Shown: positions 52,413-61,710 of the stretch, one piece after another
Layout: the number at the start of each line of letters is the position of its first letter
Numbering within the stretch: the first letter of the stretch is position 1
DNA from: Hyphomicrobium sp.
GTDB taxonomy: Bacteria; Pseudomonadota; Alphaproteobacteria; Rhizobiales; Hyphomicrobiaceae
Assembly (NCBI RefSeq): GCF_019753045.1
Contig: NZ_JAIELN010000012.1
Span: forward strand, 124,001 to 188,000
Direction of reading: 5' to 3'
Length of the DNA: 64,000 bases
The notes under the pieces: generated by a model
Seen by the model: the letters and a program-made list of their open reading frames with translations, nothing else
Told to the model about the DNA's origin: nothing
The model's database searches: none
Translations under genes and position numbers: made by a program

Positions 52413-54024
52413 AAATCTGATCTTGGCCCATATCGGCGTCTCATTCGCGACGCTTGCCGCAGCGGCCGTACTTGGCGCCTGGCAGATGACCGTTCGGAGC
52501 GGTATTGATCCACCGTTCGCTACGCCCGAGACTTATTTCGCGTCCGTCTCCGCTCACGGAACGATTATGGGCTACGTGATGCCGACGCTCTTCACGATGG
52601 GCTTCGGATACTTTGTGGCGGTGACGGCGCTCGATCAGCCACTGCCGAGCATGCGCCTCGCATGGGCTGGCTTCTGGCTCGCGGCGGTCGGCACCGTGGC
52701 CGCGATCGTTCCCATCGTCATGGGAAAGGCGACAGTCCTCTACACCTTCTATCCGCCGCTGACGGGCAGCGTCTTCTATTATCTCGGCGTGCTTCTCATT
52801 GTTGTCGGATCATGGGCCTGGGTCGCGCTCATGATCTGGGCGATGGCGATTTGGAAGCGAGACAATCCTGGCCGCCCCGTGCCGCTTGCTATGTTCGGCA
52901 CGGTTACAAATGCCTACCTTTGGCTTTGGACGACCGGCGGTGTGGCGGTCGAGATTATTTTTCAGCTCATTCCGGCGTCTCTCGGATGGACGCAGATGAT
53001 CGACGTCGGCCTCGCGCGCACGCTCTTTGCGTGGACACTCCATCCGATCGTCTATTTCTGGCTGCTGCCTGCCTACATCGCGTTTTACACGATGGCGCCG
53101 CAGGCCGCGGGCGCACCGCTCTACAGTGACGTGATGGGACGCCTCAGCTTCATTCTGCTGCTTCTCTTTTCGCTTCCGGTTGGAATGCACCATTTGTTTA
53201 TGGATCCCGAGCACGGCACCGCATTCAAGTTTTTGCAGGCGATGCTGACCGCGCTCGTCGTACTGCCGACGTTGCTGACGATCTTCACAATCAGTGCATC
53301 CATGGAAATCGCTGGCCGGCTGCGCGGCGGTAAGGGGCTCTTCGGCTGGATCGCCGCGCTTCCGTGGGATCGCCCTATGGTCTTGGCCACGTGCCTATCG
53401 TTCGTCCTTCTTGGATTTGGTGGCTTCGGCGGCGTTGTGAACATGGCGTACGGCATGAACGCGATGATCCATAACACGTCATGGGTGACCGCGCATTTTC
53501 ATCTCATCTTCGGCGGCGCGGTCGTGATCATGTATTATGCGATCACCTATCAGATCTGGCCCATCCTGCTCGGACGAGAAGCAGCTGACGTTCGACCGCT
53601 CCGGCTTCAGCTTTGGCTTTGGTTCATCGGCATCATCATCACGACGTTCCCGTGGCACGTACTCGGACTCTTGGGCCAACCACGGCGTATCGCGACGTTC
53701 GACTACGCCAATCCCGCCATCGCACCTTGGCAGCCCTGGGTTTTTGTTTCTATGTTCGGCGGCTATCTGATGCTCGCCTCAGCGCTGCTCTTCGTCTGGA
53801 ATATCGCGACGCTCTATCGAGCGCGTCCGGTTGGCGATAACCGCATGCACTATGCGGTTGCTGTGTATCCGCCGGCCCGACTGCCGAACGCGCTCAATGG
53901 TTTCGCGCTCTGGAATTGGCTGGTCCTTTTCTTAATGGTCGTCGCGTACGGTTATCCCCTTGGCCAGTTCTTCCTGATGGACGTGTACCCAGGCCTCGTC
54001 CACCGCGTTGACATTGGAAGCTAA
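52396..54024 (+). CDS. cbaA: Cytochrome c oxidase subunit I, ba3 type
   Basis: Catalytic haem-copper subunit, 542 residues, about thirteen helices. LILAHIGVSF has a low-spin haem ligand. HPIVYFWLLPAYI carries the CuB histidine and the cross-linked tyrosine, MHHLFMDPEHG the CuB His pair, and TAHFHLIFGGAVV the two other haem histidines. YFWLLPAY without the A-family D-channel residues places it in the B family, usually a high oxygen-affinity enzyme. Start is GTG at 52396 inside cbaB, after AAAGG. The cytochrome c gene follows after three bases. Confidence 0.93.
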   Translation: MKYRVENLILAHIGVSFATLAAAAVLGAWQMTVRSGIDPPFATPETYFASVSAHGTIMGYVMPTLFTMGFGYFVAVTALDQPLPSMRLAWAGFWLAAVGTVAAIVPIVMGKATVLYTFYPPLTGSVFYYLGVLLIVVGSWAWVALMIWAMAIWKRDNPGRPVPLAMFGTVTNAYLWLWTTGGVAVEIIFQLIPASLGWTQMIDVGLARTLFAWTLHPIVYFWLLPAYIAFYTMAPQAAGAPLYSDVMGRLSFILLLLFSLPVGMHHLFMDPEHGTAFKFLQAMLTALVVLPTLLTIFTISASMEIAGRLRGGKGLFGWIAALPWDRPMVLATCLSFVLLGFGGFGGVVNMAYGMNAMIHNTSWVTAHFHLIFGGAVVIMYYAITYQIWPILLGREAADVRPLRLQLWLWFIGIIITTFPWHVLGLLGQPRRIATFDYANPAIAPWQPWVFVSMFGGYLMLASALLFVWNIATLYRARPVGDNRMHYAVAVYPPARLPNALNGFALWNWLVLFLMVVAYGYPLGQFFLMDVYPGLVHRVDIGS

Positions 54025-54027
54025 CCC

Positions 54028-54861
54028 ATGTCCACGGATCAGGATAAAGGACCGCCTGACCGCCGAGCAGAGGATCGGCTTTGGCGTTTTTGGGTCAGCA
54101 TCGCAGCCGGCACTTTCGTCGTCGCAAGTTTGTTAGTCGGGCTCGTCGTTCTCCCACTCCGGGAAGAAGCTCGGTTCGATCCGTGGGGCGCGATCTGTAG
54201 AGCAATTGGAATCCGGAAAGATGCGCCGACGGCAACGGGAAAGTCTTCAGATCCCCCCGCTTCGAGCGTGACGTGGTCCGAGGGAACGAGGCTCGGCCTC
54301 TTGGCGGCCAATCCCGCAAGCGGCGGTACCATCGTGAAGGATACCTGTGCGGCCTGTCATGGCGAAGCGGGCGTTTCGGTCGACCCTCAGCAATTCCCTA
54401 ATCTCGCGGGCCAAACCCAAGAGGCCATTTTCAAGCAGCTGCGCGATTTTCAAACGGGGGCGCGGACATCTGACATCATGGCGCCGATTGCGCAGGCACT
54501 TACCGAAGCCCAGACGAAAGACGTTGCTGCTTACTTCGCGGCGCAGAAGCCTGTTGAAGCGGTCGGCAGTTCACCTTCTGTGTCGGCGAATATCGTCGAA
54601 CTCGCTCACATCGGAGCCCCTGCTCGCGGCATACCCTCTTGCTATTCCTGTCACGGTCAGAGCCGCAGTGGCCCCGAAGAAGCGCCGGTACTCTTTGGAC
54701 AATCTGCGAGCTATCTGGAAGATCAACTCAAGAAATTTGCGAGCGCCGAACGGCGGAACGATATGTTCGCGCGCATGCGGACGATCGCAAAGCAGCTCAG
54801 CCCCGAAGAGATGCACGGGATGGCCATGTACTACGGCAACAGCCGTCCGGCCAAACCATAA
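54028..54861 (+). CDS. Membrane-anchored dihaem cytochrome c
   Basis: 277 residues. One membrane helix at about 24-44, then two class-I c-type haem domains with CAACH at 107-111 and CYSCH at 205-209. Likely distal Met ligands lie near DIMAPIAQ and NDMFARM. This layout resembles cytochrome c4/c5 proteins that donate electrons to terminal oxidases. Three bases after subunit I, it is clearly part of the operon and the probable donor to CuA. Confidence 0.9.
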   Translation: MSTDQDKGPPDRRAEDRLWRFWVSIAAGTFVVASLLVGLVVLPLREEARFDPWGAICRAIGIRKDAPTATGKSSDPPASSVTWSEGTRLGLLAANPASGGTIVKDTCAACHGEAGVSVDPQQFPNLAGQTQEAIFKQLRDFQTGARTSDIMAPIAQALTEAQTKDVAAYFAAQKPVEAVGSSPSVSANIVELAHIGAPARGIPSCYSCHGQSRSGPEEAPVLFGQSASYLEDQLKKFASAERRNDMFARMRTIAKQLSPEEMHGMAMYYGNSRPAKP

Positions 54862-54987
54862 CGGCACCTCGATCTCGACATCGAACCTGACATGACGGTT
54901 TGGATCGAGGCTCCGCGCTCTTCATCGACGCAACGCAACGGGCAAGGATGAGATCGAAATACCCAAAGCTCGATCGCGGAGAACGTT

Positions 54988-55048
54988 ATGGATGCTTCAT
55001 TCATCTCCGCTCTGGCAGCCTTGGCGGGAGCTGCCATCGGCGGTCTTA
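54988..55048 (+). pseudogene. 5' stump of a small membrane protein gene
   Basis: GGAGAA and ATG at 54988 begin MDASFISALAALAGAAIGGL, a pattern I recognise from the start of common alphaproteobacterial membrane proteins. The frame then runs into unrelated sequence (RLGRRVHRAGIGK) and stops at TGA by 55089. The break coincides with the end of the rhodanese remnant on the opposite strand. Confidence 0.45.
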
Positions 55049-55277
55049 GGCTTGGCCGCCGCGTGCACCGCGCTGGCATTGGAAAATGATGTCGGCGTCG
55101 GCGGGGAATACGCTGATGAGGTCCGGCCCAACTGTTGCGGGGGGGAATCGAGGTCGCACAGCCGATGTGTTCGCTGGCGAATTACGAGGGTTCGCGCACA
55201 TCGATCATGATGACGTTGCCTTCCTTGACGAGATCATGGGCATTTTGCGTGGTGATGGTTTGGAGGGCCGAGGTCAT
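55045..55277 (-). pseudogene. Rhodanese-like sulfurtransferase gene, inactivated
   Basis: The frame starts MTSALQTITTQNAHDLVKEG and reaches IDVREPS, then TAA where rhodaneses have Glu (REPxEF). After the stop the same frame reads FASEHIGCATSIP, and a shifted frame continues GPDLISVFPADADIIFQCQR then GARGGQA, the region of the active-site Cys loop. So there is one nonsense change and at least one frameshift, and the C-terminus is lost. The start overlaps the arsR stop by four bases (ATGA), so the parent was co-translated with the regulator. Confidence 0.75.
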
Positions 55278-55588
55278 GGATGTTTCTTTCGTGGTTTGCA
55301 GTAGTGGTCGCTGAGTAGGACCATTATCGCCGAGGCCAGTGGATTGACGATGGCGTAGAGGAGTGTCCGGTGCTCGCGGCGAAAAACGACGATGCCTTCC
55401 TTCTTGAGCTTGGCAAGGTGTTGGGACATTGAGGTTTGCGGAATGCCGGTCGCGGCGATGAGGTCGCTGACGCATTTCTCTCCATCCGAAAGTTGGCAAA
55501 GGATTTTCATGCGGTGCGGACTCGCCAGCGCAGCGAGGAAGGCAGCAGCCTGCTCGGCGTGCCTTTCCATCTGGATGGTGGTTGCCAT
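55274..55588 (-). CDS. ArsR-family regulator, possibly persulfide-responsive
   Basis: 104 residues, winged helix with VSDLIAATGIPQTSMSQHLA as the recognition region and VVFRREHRTLLYAI as the wing. Cysteines are Cys31, Cys39 and Cys97 (HYCK, last helix). In the BigR/SqrR/YgaV group two cysteines, one in the early helices and one in the last helix, form a persulfide-dependent bond. The positions here are compatible but not diagnostic. AAGGAG precedes the ATG. The downstream partner was a rhodanese, now broken, which supports a sulfur role (inference). Divergent from an AhpD-like gene. Confidence 0.85.
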   Translation of the reverse strand: MATTIQMERHAEQAAAFLAALASPHRMKILCQLSDGEKCVSDLIAATGIPQTSMSQHLAKLKKEGIVVFRREHRTLLYAIVNPLASAIMVLLSDHYCKPRKKHP

Positions 55589-55598
55589 GCGGCACTCC

Positions 55599-55632
55599 TT
55601 GACAATTCATATTTTGATAATATCATAAATAT
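55599..55632 (+). promoter_or_regulatory. Promoter with overlapping AT-rich imperfect palindrome
   Basis: TTGACA at 55599-55604 and TATCAT at 55621-55626 (16-base spacer) form a good promoter for the AhpD-like gene. The segment 55609-55632 begins ATATTT and ends AAATAT with TGATA/TATCA inside, a likely operator for the divergent ArsR protein. Confidence 0.55.
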
Positions 55633-55653
55633 ATAAAATAAGGAAGACAAGAC

Positions 55654-56007
55654 ATGGATAAGGACTATAAGGCTATTACCGGCGGCATTTCGAAGTACGC
55701 GGGGGAGCTGAGGAAAGCTGCGCCTGAGGGCATGGCGGCGTTTTACGCACTGGCTAAGGCAGCGGGTGCGGAAGGCGCGCTCGACAAAAAAAGCAAGGAG
55801 TTGGTGGCGCTGGCCATCGGCGTTACGCAACGGTGCGACGGCTGCATCGGGTTTCATGTCAAGGCGCTGAAGGGACTTGGGACGACGCGTGCCGAGATCG
55901 TGGAATTGCTAATGATGTGCGTCTACATGGGCGGCGGCCCGGCTCTGATGTATGCGGCCGATGCGTTACGCGCCTACGATCAATTTGCCGAGGAGCAAAG
56001 CGCGTGA
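55654..56007 (+). CDS. Carboxymuconolactone decarboxylase/AhpD-like protein
   Basis: 117 residues, all-helical. KELVALAIGVTQRCDGCIGF holds the CxxC pair (CDGC) and the following His (FHVKAL), the AhpD-type redox site. Family members act as alkylhydroperoxidase partners or have unknown roles. AAGGAAG precedes the ATG. The gene is divergent from arsR over 65 bases and is probably in its regulon. Confidence 0.9.
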   Translation: MDKDYKAITGGISKYAGELRKAAPEGMAAFYALAKAAGAEGALDKKSKELVALAIGVTQRCDGCIGFHVKALKGLGTTRAEIVELLMMCVYMGGGPALMYAADALRAYDQFAEEQSA

Positions 56008-56200
56008 GTAATCCTGTTATGTTTGGCGGGCCGTGGATCTAGTGTTTTTTATGGCCTTCATCGTCATGCCCGAGCCGTCGATGGTGTGGACACTTGGAAC
56101 GATTTGGCTACGTTTGTCCTAACAGCGTGTCCTAACGACAACCTTGTTTCCGCAGGAGCGGAACACTCGACCAAACGCAATTTATCCTGGAATTTCGCGG

Positions 56201-56287
56201 TGGTGCGGACGGAGGGACTCGAACCCTCACGACGTTACCGTCTCAGGATTTTAAGTCCTGTGTGTCTACCGGTTCCACCACGTCCGC
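56201..56287 (-). tRNA. tRNA-Leu (UAA)
   Basis: Minus-strand gene of 87 nt. Acceptor GCGGACG pairs with CGTCCGC. The anticodon loop is CTTAAAA with anticodon TAA in stem CAGGA/TCCTG. A long variable arm (class II) is present, the T-loop GGTTCGAGTCC is intact, and the 3' CCA is encoded. Confidence 0.95.
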
Positions 56288-56356
56288 GCCGGTCGGACTT
56301 ATGGCGAGTCGGACGGCTAAGTGCAACATCTCGAATGCAAACATTCGTCGCGGGTA

Positions 56357-56869
56357 TCAGATTGGTTCCTTGTTGGCCGGTGGCGCCGCCGCAGGGGCCA
56401 TGTCGAAGACGCTGCGAGCCTTCTTCATCAGAGCCAGGAGCTCATCGGGCTTTTCGACGTCCAACGAATGGGGGTACTCCCGGTCCGAGCCGACAAGCTT
56501 ATTGGAAACGTTGCCGTCCGGATCGATGAAGAGCGTGCGCGGCACATACGAACCGTCGGTCGCGAATTCGCTGTTGAGCTCTTTCTCGCGATCGACATCG
56601 GCCAGGATCATGACGAAATCGCGCGAGGCTTCGACGACCCTCGGGTCTTTGAAGACCCGCCGGAACTGCTTGCACACCGAGCACCACGTCGCGTGGAAGA
56701 CCAGCAAAACGGGACGTCGGGTCTTCGACGCTTCGTAGATGCCCGAGCGGGCGTCGCGCCAGTTGATCTCGGCGCCATTCCAATCGCGCGCATGCTCCGG
56801 CGTTCGCGCAAGGGCTGCGAACGGCAACGCCGCCAATAAGAGCGCGACGCAGACAAGTGAACGGATCAT
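56357..56869 (-). CDS. Secreted thioredoxin-like protein
   Basis: 170 residues. A signal peptide (about 1-21, LPFAALA) precedes a thioredoxin fold with the redox motif ATWCSVCKQF, the cis-proline region YVPRTLFIDPDGN, and an Ala/Pro-rich tail. It resembles thioredoxin_7/DsbD-gamma-like periplasmic proteins. Likely reduces or isomerises periplasmic disulfides. Monocistronic, near the tRNA. Confidence 0.87.
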   Translation of the reverse strand: MIRSLVCVALLLAALPFAALARTPEHARDWNGAEINWRDARSGIYEASKTRRPVLLVFHATWCSVCKQFRRVFKDPRVVEASRDFVMILADVDREKELNSEFATDGSYVPRTLFIDPDGNVSNKLVGSDREYPHSLDVEKPDELLALMKKARSVFDMAPAAAPPANKEPI

Positions 56870-56969
56870 CCTTCAATCTCCAACGCTTGTGCTCTTTTGC
56901 TGCTTTTGCCGGCGGGGCGCAAGGCAGCTCGAATTTAACGACTGGTTATCTGCCCATTCAATGACTTAG

Positions 56970-57893
56970 CTAGACGCTTTTCGGGATTTGGTTTTCGTAA
57001 GCTTGCAAATGAATGAAGGCCGTATCGAGAAGGGGCGTTGCGACGTTCCTCGCCCGGCCGCGGCGAACTATGTCTCCGACGATCTGATCGGCCTCGATCC
57101 GCCCGCCACGTTGGATATCGCGCAGCATCGACGCGGAAATTTTCGAATGCCGGTCGCCCATCAGGGTGCGCGCGAAATCGAGCATCGCCTGCTTCGGGGG
57201 GTATCCGTTGGCGGAGGCAACGGCTATGCATTCGTTCACCAGGCTGCTCATGAACTCGGGGCCTCCATCGGTGCAATTGATTTCACCGACGCTTGCGCGC
57301 ATCAGGCATGTGGACGACGCAAGAGCTGCGATGAAAAACCACTTCTCCCACATCGAGGCGATGATGTCGGCTGAGTGACGCGCGTCGAAGCCCTGCGCGA
57401 AAACATCGTGAAGCTTCGCTGATCCATCCTTCTGTTCGGGAAGTCGCGGTCCCTGCGTGAGCGTTGCGAACGGACCGAAGTGGTGGATCGTGCCGTCGTC
57501 GTCCAGCGTGACGCTGATCTGGCACATCCCTCCGAGTACGCGTGCGGCACCGAATGCATCATCGAGAGCAGCAAGATGTTGCATGCCGTTGAGCAACGGC
57601 AAGACCAGACTGCTTTCGCCGACGGCGGGCCTGATCGTTTCGATCGCTTCAATCAGATCATATGACTTGGCACTTAGTACAACAGCATCGAATGGAGCGC
57701 CGATCTCGTCGCGCGTGATCGCCTTCACGGGCGTCACCAAATTGCCGACGGGGCTTTCGATCTTGATGCCGTCGCGCAGAAGCTGATCGCGGCGTTTCGG
57801 TCGAATGAGGAACGTCACATCGGCACCGGCCTTCGCCAGCCGGCCGCCGAAATATCCGCCGGTTGCCCCGGCGCCGAGGAAGAGAATTCGCAT
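56970..57893 (-). CDS. panE: 2-dehydropantoate 2-reductase
   Basis: NADPH-dependent ketopantoate reduction in pantothenate synthesis. 307 residues: Rossmann motif LGAGATGGYFGGRL at the start, VLSAKSYDL in the middle, then the helical domain with KWFFIAALASSTCL and the conserved Lys/Glu pair region. PanE-type ketoreductases are often duplicated, so the physiological substrate could be another 2-ketoacid. Confidence 0.87.
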   Translation of the reverse strand: MRILFLGAGATGGYFGGRLAKAGADVTFLIRPKRRDQLLRDGIKIESPVGNLVTPVKAITRDEIGAPFDAVVLSAKSYDLIEAIETIRPAVGESSLVLPLLNGMQHLAALDDAFGAARVLGGMCQISVTLDDDGTIHHFGPFATLTQGPRLPEQKDGSAKLHDVFAQGFDARHSADIIASMWEKWFFIAALASSTCLMRASVGEINCTDGGPEFMSSLVNECIAVASANGYPPKQAMLDFARTLMGDRHSKISASMLRDIQRGGRIEADQIVGDIVRRGRARNVATPLLDTAFIHLQAYENQIPKSV

Positions 57894-58094
57894 CGATCGC
57901 TAAGCTCGCTTTCTGTCTAGACGGTAATGTCCCGAGAAGTCCGGCGTGGCGGGATGGCTAACGCCATGATCACATCATTTCACGATTGGCAAGTTTTCAA
58001 GCACGGTGAGTTGTTTGGCGGAGAGGAGGGAAGCTCCCTATTTGAAAGATGGACGCGGAGAGAGAGTTCCGCAGCGAAACATAATGGAGTTTAT

Positions 58095-58385
58095 ATGATC
58101 CGCATAATCTCAATTGGACTGGCAACCGCCTGCTTTGCGCTTCCGGCCCTTGCGGAAGAGGCTTCCTCGATCGACGCCGGGAAATCGGCGGCATTTAGCG
58201 CCGAACTTGCAAGCGCCGCCAATTCCCAGCAGGCGCGTCTGCAGCTGGCTCACCAGGGCTATACGGCAATTTCACCGCTTCACCGTGATGCATCCGGCCG
58301 CTGGGTTGGCACAGCGATAAAGGACGGAAAGACCGTTTACGTCGCAGTCGTCGCGCCCCGTGCCGCAACCGTGACGACGGAATAA
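58095..58385 (+). CDS. Small secreted protein
   Basis: 96 residues. Signal peptide 1-21 (ATACFALPALA). The mature part LQLAHQGYTAISPLHRDASG, RWVGTAIKDGKTVYVAVVAP looks like one PepSY-type repeat, a fold that inhibits or modulates periplasmic proteins. GGAG lies seven bases before the ATG. The gene ends at a strong terminator. Confidence 0.7.
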   Translation: MIRIISIGLATACFALPALAEEASSIDAGKSAAFSAELASAANSQQARLQLAHQGYTAISPLHRDASGRWVGTAIKDGKTVYVAVVAPRAATVTTE

Positions 58386-58401
58386 TCGTCCGTCCACACT
58401 C

Positions 58402-58446
58402 AAAAAATCGGCGCCTTCCCATGAGTGGAATGGCGCCGATTTTTTT
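58402..58446. terminator. Bidirectional rho-independent terminator
   Basis: AAAAAATCGGCGCC at 58402-58415 and GGCGCCGATTTTTTT at 58432-58446 form a strong stem with T-tracts on both strands. It serves the small secreted protein and the convergent aspS. Confidence 0.93.
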
Positions 58447-58473
58447 GTTTCGATCAGTATCGGGCTCGAGACG

Positions 58474-60285
58474 TCAGCTCTTCTTCTCCGGCGCGACGAC
58501 GCGGATGGAGAGTTCGCGAAGCTGCTTGGGGGCTGCTTCGCTCGGTGCGCCCATCAAGAGATCGGCGGCTTGCTGGTTCATCGGGAACAGCGCGACCTCA
58601 CGCACCGTTTTGCCGCCCGTCAGCAGCATGACGATGCGCTCGATGCCGGCCGCCATGCCGCCGTGCGGAGGCGCGCCGTACTGGAAGGCACGGAAGAGAC
58701 CGCCGAAGCGCTGCTCGACAACCTCCGGACCGAGCCCCGCAATGCCGAACGCCTTGATCATATCGTTCGGCTTGTGATTGCGGATGCCGCCCGACGCGAT
58801 CTCATAGCCGTTGCAGACGATGTCGTACTGATAGGCTTTGAGCTTCAGGCGATCTTCGGTCGTCGTCGCCGCATCGAGAGCCTCGCCGCCGCCTTGGGGC
58901 ATCGAGAACGGGTTGTGCGAGAAGTCGATCTTCTTTTCTTCCTCGTTCCACTCGTAGAACGGGAAGTCGACGATCCATGCGAGTGCGAACTGGTTCTCGT
59001 CGACGAGCTTCAGCTCTTGGCCGACGCGGTCGCGTGCGAGACCTGCGAACTTGTAGAAGTTCGCCGGGTTGCCGGCGACGAAGAACGCAGCGTCTCCTTC
59101 CTTCAAGCCGAGCTGCGATTTGATCGCGGTTGCGCGTTCCGGACCGATGTTTTTCGCGATGGGGCCGGCGCCGCCTTCCTCGCCTTCACGCCAGAAGATG
59201 TAGCCGAGGCCCGGCTGGCCCTCGCTCTGCGCCCATGAGTTCATGCGATCGCAGAACGCGCGGCTGCCCCCCGTCGGCGCGGGGACGGCCCAGACGCGCA
59301 CTTTCGGGTCTTTCTCGATCATGCCCGCGAAGACCTTGAAGCCCGAACCGCGGAAGTGCTCGGTGACGTCTGCCATCTCGATCGGGTTGCGCAGATCCGG
59401 CTTGTCGGAGCCGTACTTGGCGATGGCTGTGTCGTAGGGAATGCGCGGCCAGCCCTTCGTCACGGGCTTTCCTTCCGCAAATTCTTCGAAGAGGCCGGTG
59501 ATGACCGGTTCCATCGTCGCGAAGACGTCTTCCTGCTCGACGAAGCTCATCTCGACGTCGAGCTGATAGAATTCGCCCGGCAGCCGGTCGGCGCGCGGGT
59601 CTTCATCGCGGAAGCACGGTGCGATCTGGAAATAGCGGTCGAAGCCCGACACCATCAAAAGTTGCTTATACTGCTGAGGAGCCTGCGGCAGTGCGTAGAA
59701 TTTGCCGGCATGGATGCGGCTCGGCACCAGGAAGTCGCGTGCGCCTTCGGGGCTCGACGCCGTCAAAATCGGCGTCGGGAATTCGTTGAAGCCTTCGTCG
59801 TGCATGCGCCGGCGGATCGATCGCGTGATCTCGAGCCGCTTCATGATGATGGCGTGCAGCGTCTCGCGGCGAAGATCGAGGAAGCGATATTGCAGGCGCA
59901 GATCCTCGGGATACTCAGGCTCGCCGAAGACCGGAACCGGCAATTCCTTCGCTGCCGAGAGGACTTCGATCTCGGTTGCGTAAAGCTCGATTTCTCCCGT
60001 CGGGAGCTCCGAATTTACTGTGCCTTCGGGCCGGTCGCGCACCTTGCCGTCGATGCGCACGACCCATTCCGACCGCAACGTTTCCGCGACCTTGAAGGCG
60101 GGGCTGTCGGGGTCTGCGACGACCTGCGTCAATCCGTAATGGTCGCGGAGATCGATGAAGAGGACGCCGCCGTGGTCGCGGACGCGATGCACCCAGCCGG
60201 AAAGCCGCACGTGCGAGCCGACGTCGGTTTTCCTCAGAGCGCCGCATGTGTGCGAGCGATAACGATGCAGCTTAGCCTCGGCCAT
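58474..60285 (-). CDS. aspS: Aspartyl-tRNA synthetase
   Basis: 603-residue class II synthetase. The N-terminal OB-fold ([20 protein letters not shown]) binds the anticodon. The catalytic core has motif 2 [15 protein letters not shown] and motif 3 region [12 protein letters not shown]. The bacterial GAD insertion is present ([12 protein letters not shown] through the middle). Length is typical. Whether it is Asp-specific or also charges tRNA-Asn is not readable; many alphaproteobacteria use the non-discriminating form with GatCAB. Confidence 0.96.
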   Translation of the reverse strand: MAEAKLHRYRSHTCGALRKTDVGSHVRLSGWVHRVRDHGGVLFIDLRDHYGLTQVVADPDSPAFKVAETLRSEWVVRIDGKVRDRPEGTVNSELPTGEIELYATEIEVLSAAKELPVPVFGEPEYPEDLRLQYRFLDLRRETLHAIIMKRLEITRSIRRRMHDEGFNEFPTPILTASSPEGARDFLVPSRIHAGKFYALPQAPQQYKQLLMVSGFDRYFQIAPCFRDEDPRADRLPGEFYQLDVEMSFVEQEDVFATMEPVITGLFEEFAEGKPVTKGWPRIPYDTAIAKYGSDKPDLRNPIEMADVTEHFRGSGFKVFAGMIEKDPKVRVWAVPAPTGGSRAFCDRMNSWAQSEGQPGLGYIFWREGEEGGAGPIAKNIGPERATAIKSQLGLKEGDAAFFVAGNPANFYKFAGLARDRVGQELKLVDENQFALAWIVDFPFYEWNEEEKKIDFSHNPFSMPQGGGEALDAATTTEDRLKLKAYQYDIVCNGYEIASGGIRNHKPNDMIKAFGIAGLGPEVVEQRFGGLFRAFQYGAPPHGGMAAGIERIVMLLTGGKTVREVALFPMNQQAADLLMGAPSEAAPKQLRELSIRVVAPEKKS

Positions 60286-60532
60286 GGCCGGAAACCCTTT
60301 GATCGATGTGGGTGAAAATCGCCGCGGAAAAGCGCATGCGGCCGTTCGAAAGTCAAGGTTAGCACCCTACACGTTAACTGAGGAATGTCCCGGGGGCCTC
60401 CCTCGGGGCCCAGACCTTCGGTACAGCGGGCCGTCGCGGCGGCTACCGGAAACCCCTTGCGAAAAAACGCCCTACCTCCAGCACCGAACTAATGGCGACA
60501 ACTTCCGGACCATGCGCTATAGGGCTGCCCTG

Positions 60533-61687
60533 ATGCGAATGATCACGACCACGTCAGAGCTGGCGGCACTTTGTGAAGTGCTGGCCAAAAGCGAATATGT
60601 TGCTGTTGACACCGAATTTCTGCGTGAGCAGACGTTCTGGCCATTGCTGTGCCTCATCCAGCTCGCGGGCCCCGAGGCCGAAGCCGTCGTCGACCCGCTC
60701 AGCCCAGGTCTGGACCTGACGCCATTCTATCAGCTGATGGCTGACGCCTCGGTCGTCAAGGTGTTCCACGCCGCCCGCCAGGATATCGAAATTATCTTCC
60801 TGAAGGCGGAGATCGTGCCGACGCCGGTGTTCGACACGCAGGTCGCGGCGATGGTCTGCGGTTATGGCGACAGCATCAGCTATGTGAACCTCGTCAAGAA
60901 GACGACGTCCATCGATCTCGACAAAAGCTCGCGCTTCACCGATTGGAGCCGCCGGCCGCTTTCGGACAAGCAGCTCGACTATGCGCTCGCGGATGTGACG
61001 CATCTCAGAGACGTCTATCGGCGCCTGAAACAGACGCTCGAAAAGACCGGCCGTACGCCGTGGCTGCAGGAAGAGATGGAAGTTCTCACGAGCCCCGCCA
61101 CGTACGATGCGAAGCCCGAAAATGCCTGGCAACGCCTCAAGCTTCGGGTCAAAGGGCGGAAATCGCTTGCGGTGCTTATTGAACTTGCGGCTTGGCGGGA
61201 GCGCCTGGCGCAATCGCTCGATGTGCCGCGCGGGCGCGTGCTCCGGGACGACGCGTTGTACGACATCGCCAACCAGCTTCCGGCGAGCGCGGATTCACTC
61301 GGTCAACTCCGGACGCTTTCGGACGGGTTCGCACGATCGCAGCGGGCGAAAGAAATCGTCGACGTCGTCAAGGCCGGTCTCGCGCGCGATCCCAAGACGT
61401 TGCCGCAAATCGAACGGAACGAGGCGCTGTCGGCTGAAGCCAGCGCAACACTCGAACTGCTGAAAGTGCTTCTCAAGGCCGCCGCCGCTGAACACGGCGT
61501 CGCGCCTCGCATCATCGCCGACAGCGACGATCTCGAACAGCTTGCTACGTCCGATGAGGCGAACATCCTGGCGCTTCAAGGCTGGCGACGGACGCTGTTC
61601 GGCGATGCCGCGCTGAAGCTCAAGCGTGGCGAGCTGGCGTTGACGCTGGTCGATGGCGAAGTTCGCGCGGTGCCTGCCGCAAGATAG
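60533..61687 (+). CDS. rnd: Ribonuclease D
   Basis: 3'-5' exoribonuclease that trims tRNA and other structured RNA. 384 residues. DEDDy motifs: VDTEFLRE, then HAARQDIEI, and DYALADVTHL with the final Tyr/Asp. An HRDC domain follows (about 205-285) with LKLRVKGRKSLAVLIELAAW, and a second HRDC-like domain lies at the C-terminus. ATG 60533 is chosen for AGGG about ten bases before it; ATG at 60512 is an alternative. The open frame starts much earlier, opposite aspS. Confidence 0.93.
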   Translation: MRMITTTSELAALCEVLAKSEYVAVDTEFLREQTFWPLLCLIQLAGPEAEAVVDPLSPGLDLTPFYQLMADASVVKVFHAARQDIEIIFLKAEIVPTPVFDTQVAAMVCGYGDSISYVNLVKKTTSIDLDKSSRFTDWSRRPLSDKQLDYALADVTHLRDVYRRLKQTLEKTGRTPWLQEEMEVLTSPATYDAKPENAWQRLKLRVKGRKSLAVLIELAAWRERLAQSLDVPRGRVLRDDALYDIANQLPASADSLGQLRTLSDGFARSQRAKEIVDVVKAGLARDPKTLPQIERNEALSAEASATLELLKVLLKAAAAEHGVAPRIIADSDDLEQLATSDEANILALQGWRRTLFGDAALKLKRGELALTLVDGEVRAVPAAR

Positions 61688-61710
61688 ATTTTTCGGGCGC
61701 GCGGTCTTTC

